Below, piece after piece: positions 60,472 to 64,000 of a stretch of 64,000 bases of DNA. Positions within the stretch are counted from its first letter, which is position 1, and every line of letters starts with the position of its first letter. This DNA is from an uncultured Synechococcus sp. GTDB taxonomy: Bacteria; Cyanobacteriota; Cyanobacteriia; PCC-6307; Cyanobiaceae. The stretch covers positions 1 through 64,000 of the forward strand of contig CAJXPL010000015.1 of the NCBI GenBank assembly GCA_913057985.1, written 5' to 3'. The translations under genes were made by a program, and so were the position numbers. The notes beneath the pieces were generated by a model. It searched no databases, had not been told where the DNA came from, and saw nothing but the letters and a program-made list of their open reading frames with translations.

Positions 60472-60765
60472 TCAACCCCGATCCTCAATCACGATGTCGC
60501 TCAGCAACTTCCCTTGCCCCCGCAACTTCACGGGAGGGGGCAAGTTGGGCTTCTGACCGTTCCAACTGATCACACCGGCATCAATCGCCTTTTGCATCGG
60601 GCTGCTGATCCCTGAGTCCGCTGGCTTCACAGCGGTGATGCGGGCGATCGGTTTGCGGTGTGAGGTGACTTCCACCTCCTCACCGGCCTGCACCCGGCCG
60701 AGCCATTCGGAGAGGTGGGTCTTGAGATCCCGCACCGACACCTGTCTTGTGACTACATCTGCCAT
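60472..60765 (-). CDS. Phd/YefM-type antitoxin
   Basis: Encodes about 97 residues. The N-terminal VSVRDLKTHLSEWLGRVQAGEEVEVTSHRKPIARI matches the Phd/YefM DNA-binding domain, in which TSHRKPIARI is a hallmark strand. The C-terminal tail (NLPPPVKLRGQGKLLSDIV) would wrap the toxin. It binds its own promoter and the PIN toxin encoded just downstream. The ATG at 60765 is used rather than upstream codons since the conserved region starts there. Confidence 0.8.
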   Translation of the reverse strand: MADVVTRQVSVRDLKTHLSEWLGRVQAGEEVEVTSHRKPIARITAVKPADSGISSPMQKAIDAGVISWNGQKPNLPPPVKLRGQGKLLSDIVIEDRG

Positions 60766-61013
60766 GGCCGTCTCTGACAATGTGACCACATTAGGTCGCG
60801 CAGACGCCAGGATTGTTCTGGTGCTGATCAATCTCACCAGAGGGTCCGGCAAGGGACGCTGAAGAGTTGTGGGTCGGCGGTGAAACCCGCCGCTTCAGGC
60901 TGGGCGAGATCTCAGTCCTGTCAACGATTCAGCTTCATGCATTGCATGCATGGACATTGGGTATTCGGCAGAAGGCTCTTTCCCTCCCGTAATGGGAGGA
61001 GTCGCAAAGTCGT

Positions 61014-61310
61014 GTGCGCGTCATCGCCAAGAGAACCTTGGTGCAGTTCTGGGAGTCGGGTCATGGTGATGCTGAACAACCCCTCAAGGCCTGGCACGCC
61101 CTCGCCAAGGCCGCCACTTGGAGACATCCACAGGAGATTAAGGCCAAGTTTTCCATTGCCAGTTTTCTTGCCAACAACAGGGTTGTCTTCAACATCAGCG
61201 GCAACAAATACCGCTTGATCGTCAAAGTGGACGACGACTTCCAAGTGATCTTTATCCGATTCATCGGCAGTCATGCCGAGTACGACAAGGTCGACGCTTC
61301 AATCATCTGA
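61014..61310 (+). CDS. higB: HigB-type toxin
   Basis: Encodes 98 residues from GTG. The sequence VIAKRTLVQFWESGHGDAEQPLKAWHALAKAATWRHPQEIKAKF and the end YRLIVKVDDDFQVIFIRFIGSHAEYDKVDASII fit the HigB family of ribosome-dependent mRNA interferases (RelE fold), in which WxxP and IRFxGTHxEYD are hallmarks. The toxin gene precedes its antitoxin, as usual for higBA. It appears intact. Confidence 0.85.
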   Translation: MRVIAKRTLVQFWESGHGDAEQPLKAWHALAKAATWRHPQEIKAKFSIASFLANNRVVFNISGNKYRLIVKVDDDFQVIFIRFIGSHAEYDKVDASII

Positions 61311-61318
61311 GACATCCC

Positions 61319-61720
61319 ATGCAACCGATCAGACCCATTCGCAACGAAGCTGATTACGAGCTTGCGCTTCAGGAGATTGATCGCTGCCTGGATGCAGCGT
61401 CAGGCAGCCCTGAACGGGACCAGCTTGAAGTTCTGACTGTTTTGGTTGATGACTATGAGGCCAAGCATCACTCCATCGGCCCACCTGAGCCCATCGCCGC
61501 GATTGAGTTTGTCCTTGAGCAGCGAGGGCTGTCGCGGAAAGATCTGGAAGGAGTCATTGGGAGCAGCGGGCGCATCTCAGAGGTGATGAACAACCGACGC
61601 TCGCTGTCGTTGACGATGATCCGAAAGCTGGTGGAGACGTTTGATCTTCCCGCTGATGTGTTGATTCGTCGCACTGAGAGGTCAGCGGCCCAGGACCTCA
61701 CGACCAGCGTGTCTGCGTAG
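61319..61720 (+). CDS. higA: HigA-type antitoxin
   Basis: Encodes 133 residues, 8 bases after higB. The N-terminal part (IRNEADYELALQEIDRCLDAASGSPERDQLEVLTVLVDDYEAKH) is the helical region often found in this HigA subgroup. The HTH (GLSRKDLEGVIGSSGRISEVMNNRRSLSLTMIRKL) binds the operator. It neutralises HigB and represses the operon. The 3' end is adjacent to a minus-strand hipA remnant. Confidence 0.85.
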   Translation: MQPIRPIRNEADYELALQEIDRCLDAASGSPERDQLEVLTVLVDDYEAKHHSIGPPEPIAAIEFVLEQRGLSRKDLEGVIGSSGRISEVMNNRRSLSLTMIRKLVETFDLPADVLIRRTERSAAQDLTTSVSA

Positions 61721-61930
61721 GTGACGGATCGATCTCCAGCTGATCTCTGCACTGGAGACCTGTTTGAAAGCGACGAGTAACGCTGCTGGGTCGGATCTTG
61801 GGATTGGTCGACATTGCGTCTCCAAGGTGTTGCCGCATAGCGTTGTGGCAACGATGCCTTCCGGCAGCGCCATGGGCTCGATCACACGGGTCCTTCCATT
61901 GAGGGAGGACAACGTCAATCGGCCAGGGCA
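61700..61930 (-). pseudogene. Remnant of a hipA N-terminal region
   Basis: Minus-strand pieces resemble the segment of the main hipA at about residues 55-95. LPEGIVATTLCGNTLET parallels LPAGIEATTLSGKAVES, and in a shifted frame the following RPSSVTRRFQTGLQ parallels the RCRAQTRFQAAS region. It is a short, frame-disrupted duplicate about 1.3 kb from the fuller copy, probably left by duplication and decay. Confidence 0.55.
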
Positions 61931-62109
61931 ATCTGAGGGGAATAGTCCGCTCGCTCGATGGCTCCTGCGCTGCTCTTCATCACCGGCGTTCTGGCCGGGT
62001 TGATTGCTGGCTTCATCTTCAGATGTCGCCGATATTCAAGAGTTTCAAATTGATCAGTTGTGCCCGTTTCCGTGGCTCCAAGGCCGTGGGATTGATCTGG
62101 ATGAATGCG

Positions 62110-63447
62110 TTAGCTCATCTGGCGCTGAAGCTGTGTGGCGGAGACCTGCAACCCGTTCAAGATCGGCTCGGCGACCGTGTGTGGGAACGCAGCAGGTAGC
62201 TGGTTCTGCACCTCGGTGATCACCGTTGGTGTCTGGGCGATCAGGTCGTTGAGGATCGGTTGGGCGTCGCCCAGCCCAAGACGTTTTGCGGTGATCAGCA
62301 TCTGGCGGCTGGTGATCTGAAGAGGCTCGTCGTACCTGCTTTTTGTTCCCAATCAAGCCATGGCCATCCTGAGCTTTTGTTGTGGCCACTGGCCCCTGCG
62401 GCGTCCGATCACGGGCCAGGCCGAGAGCACGTCATACAGAGGAGTCAGCTGGAAGCGACCGCCCGGCTTCAGGAAGAGGCTGAAGTTCTTGGCGTGGCCA
62501 TCAATGGCCCGCAACATCCAGAACAAGACCTGGGCCTTGAAAAATGTGGTTAGGTCTCCGCGTTCTGAAGATTGCGCCAGCAATGCAGCAATGGATTGCA
62601 TGCTTGGTCCGCCTCTGTTCTCGTATTTGTTAATGGCTGGAGTGGACGTTGCCTGGCAGACATCCTCTGTGGGCAGGCGCAGCCAATGGGTGCCGCTGGA
62701 GTGCAGGCGGCGATCAAAGCGCTGCACGATCAGGCAGTGCTCACCGTGGAGCCGGGCCATCTCCGTGGCGGCAACTGGTACCCCATAGGCCTTCAGCAAC
62801 CTGCTGCAGAGCCACTCATTTTCCACGGATGAGCTGAAATCAATCTGACCTTCTCCGATCACACCCATCGGCAACTTGAAGATATGGGTTGTTGGCGTGC
62901 TGCCCAGCGGCAGACACCATTGGTTGTTGTGCCAGAGGAAGGCGGTTTTTTCCTGGGCACCGGCCACAGAGAGCCGGAGTTCATCGGGCTCTGGGCTCAC
63001 AGATCCTGGAGCCGATGCTGCTGTGACGGCGCGCAGGCGCAGGCCGATCTCCCTGTCGCTCAGTGGCCGGGCCTCAATGCGATGGATGCCGCTGGGTTCC
63101 TGGCCTGGCGGGAGCAGCTGCACGGCGCCGGCACAATCGCGTCCAACCGCTGCCAGTAGATCGAAGGCACTGGTGCTGGCGGCTTGAAAACGGGTCTGGG
63201 CTCTGCAGCGGATGGCGTCGCTGTCAGGAAGGAGGTTGTCAAACCAGCTCTCCACGGCCTTGCCGCTGAGCGTTGTGGCCTCGATGCCTGCCGGCAGCGA
63301 CAACGTCAACGGGCGGAATTGGCTGGAGTTCAGCCAGGACTGGTCGTAGATGAACTTCTGTGGCCTACGGGCTGGCAGCACCCAGGTTCCGATCCGTTCG
63401 CTATTTATCCATACGGCCAGGGAGCGCGCCTGCGTTGGTCTGCCCAT
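62110..63447 (-). pseudogene. hipA: HipA-type kinase gene with nonsense codon
   Basis: The frame starts at 63447 in a TGATG overlap with hipB. It reads LAVWINSERIGTWVL, AGAQEKTAFLW, VQRFDRRL, the catalytic IDGHAKNFSLFL and the metal-binding LYDVLSAWP. A TGA at 62353-62355 cuts it after KLRMAMA. The same frame continues (GTKSRYDEPLQITSRQMLI, PHTVAEPILNGL) to a normal HipA end at 62110, so the full gene would encode about 446 residues. The first 365 codons include the active site but lack the C-terminal about 80 residues. HipA phosphorylates glutamyl-tRNA synthetase in E. coli. Confidence 0.8.
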
Positions 63448-63701
63448 CACCACTCGGTGAGTTCGTCGCCTGTTTCCCGGGGCCGAATCACCAGTTCAAT
63501 GACGAGCGCGGCCAGGATCAGCAGGAGACGATCCACGGTGAAGCGACCCGGTTGCAGTTCGAGCTAGAAGACCCTTGCCTGGCTGGTTCCACTGGCCTTC
63601 ACACCCAGCTCCTGCTGGCTCAGATTCCGCTGCCGTCGTGCTCCCCTGAGGAGCGATCCCAACTGTGCAGGGACGCGGATCACCCGCTCGCCTGCGGCCA
63701 T
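63447..63701 (-). pseudogene. hipB: HipB-type antitoxin gene with nonsense codon
   Basis: The frame from ATG at 63701 reads AAGERVIRVPAQLGSLLRGAR, then an Xre-type HTH (NLSQQELGVKASGTSQARV) cut by TAG at 63564-63566. It continues in frame as LELQPGRFTVDRLLLILAAL and ELVIRPRETGDELTEW to the TGA at 63447. With the stop read as an amino acid this is a normal HipB of 84 residues. The TGATG overlap with hipA shows the original coupling. As it stands the antitoxin is truncated inside the DNA-binding domain. Confidence 0.8.
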
Positions 63702-64000
63702 GGCTTACTCGATTTTCAGATAAATGCAAGTTATCAGGATTTCTGCTAAACGCTGTTTATTAAGAATTCGAGTATCGGTGGCAGTCGTCGCCTCGTGTTT
63801 TGAAACGGATGCCGGTCAGGCTGCTGAGCTCCGACGACATCACCACCCAGGCTGGTGTTGTTCTCAACAGCAGAAGTAGGGAGCAGGGTCATGGGTGGCT
63901 GGTGGCTTGACACCGGTGATGTGCTCAAACCCCAGCACGCTTCCTCAATCTTGACTTCGTTCATACCGTGATCGCCACCTCTCCCGGGTTGAGCTGATCA
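63702..64000. other. Gene-free right edge
   Basis: No supported gene. A 72-codon minus-strand frame at 63746-63964 has no recognisable family. The region may hold the hipBA promoter and the edge of a further gene outside the window. Confidence 0.35.

Noticed and set aside
60880-61218. 112-codon plus-strand frame overlapping higB
   Set aside because: Overlaps the clear HigB frame and shows no domain.
63746-63964. 72-codon minus-strand frame
   Set aside because: No motif, signal or helix pattern; likely chance frame at the window edge.
1-64000. CRISPR arrays, tRNA or rRNA genes, prophage modules
   Set aside because: No regular repeat-spacer pattern, cloverleaf or rRNA-like sequence, and no capsid, tail or integrase genes other than the IS transposases were seen by reading.

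Overview
The window looks like a chromosomal glycan-biosynthesis region of a marine picocyanobacterium of the Synechococcus type. This is inferred from a GC-rich, gene-dense backbone, cyanobacterial families (a DUF2808 protein, a PAP/fibrillin protein, a Nif11-like peptide, a Ycf39/NmrA-like reductase), and Kps- and Wza/Wzc-type export genes next to purB. I saw no rRNA, tRNA or CRISPR. All family assignments come from reading motifs and gene order, not from searches.

Layout. Positions 1-31 are the 3' end of an IS481-type element. Positions 370-3980 hold small secreted and membrane proteins, a PAP/fibrillin protein, a Nif11-like peptide and an SDR. Positions 3999-13201 are a minus-strand run of three unlike sulfotransferases, a NeuB-type synthase fused to CBS, SAF and sugar-isomerase-like domains, three tandem related putative glycosyltransferases (one broken by a frameshift) and a NeuA-type cytidylyltransferase. 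Divergent from neuA lie kpsC and a kpsS with a PlsC-like acyltransferase domain fused to its end. They converge on a minus-strand set of GNAT acyltransferase, acyl carrier protein and ketoacyl synthase. A Wza-like exporter and purB follow.

Positions 22450-37475 carry a basic repeat protein that could be a type I secretion substrate, TPR/glycosyltransferase genes, and a type I secretion operon (ABC exporter with an N-terminal cNMP-binding-like domain, HlyD, a small membrane protein, a parvulin). An RgpF-like gene lies nearby. Positions 37394-45282 hold a Wzc-type tyrosine kinase with a Tyr-rich tail, a dual-specificity-type phosphatase, an outer-membrane barrel candidate, a methyltransferase, a glycosyltransferase and a second Wza.

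From about 45288 the region is a recombination zone: 5'-truncated galE, a broken RES-domain toxin gene, and a gmd gene whose composition changes abruptly inside the reading frame (about 47560). An AT-rich island of about 11 kb follows (fcl, pyruvyltransferase, Wzx-like flippase, nitroreductase, glycosyltransferases, Wzy-like polymerase), with an IS5 relic and a glycosyltransferase gene carrying a stop codon. The island ends at 58470 in a decayed IS5-like element joined to an IS481-like element. Beyond it is a toxin-antitoxin cluster: PIN/Phd-type, HigBA, and a HipBA pair in which both genes carry nonsense codons, plus a second hipA remnant.

Taken together, the region could make and export at least one sulfated, nonulosonic-acid-containing capsule by a Kps-like route and another polymer by a Wzx/Wzy/Wza/Wzc route. 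The most unusual features are the KpsS-acyltransferase fusion beside an ACP/KAS/N-acyltransferase set, the multi-domain NeuB fusion, and the mosaic gmd at the island edge.
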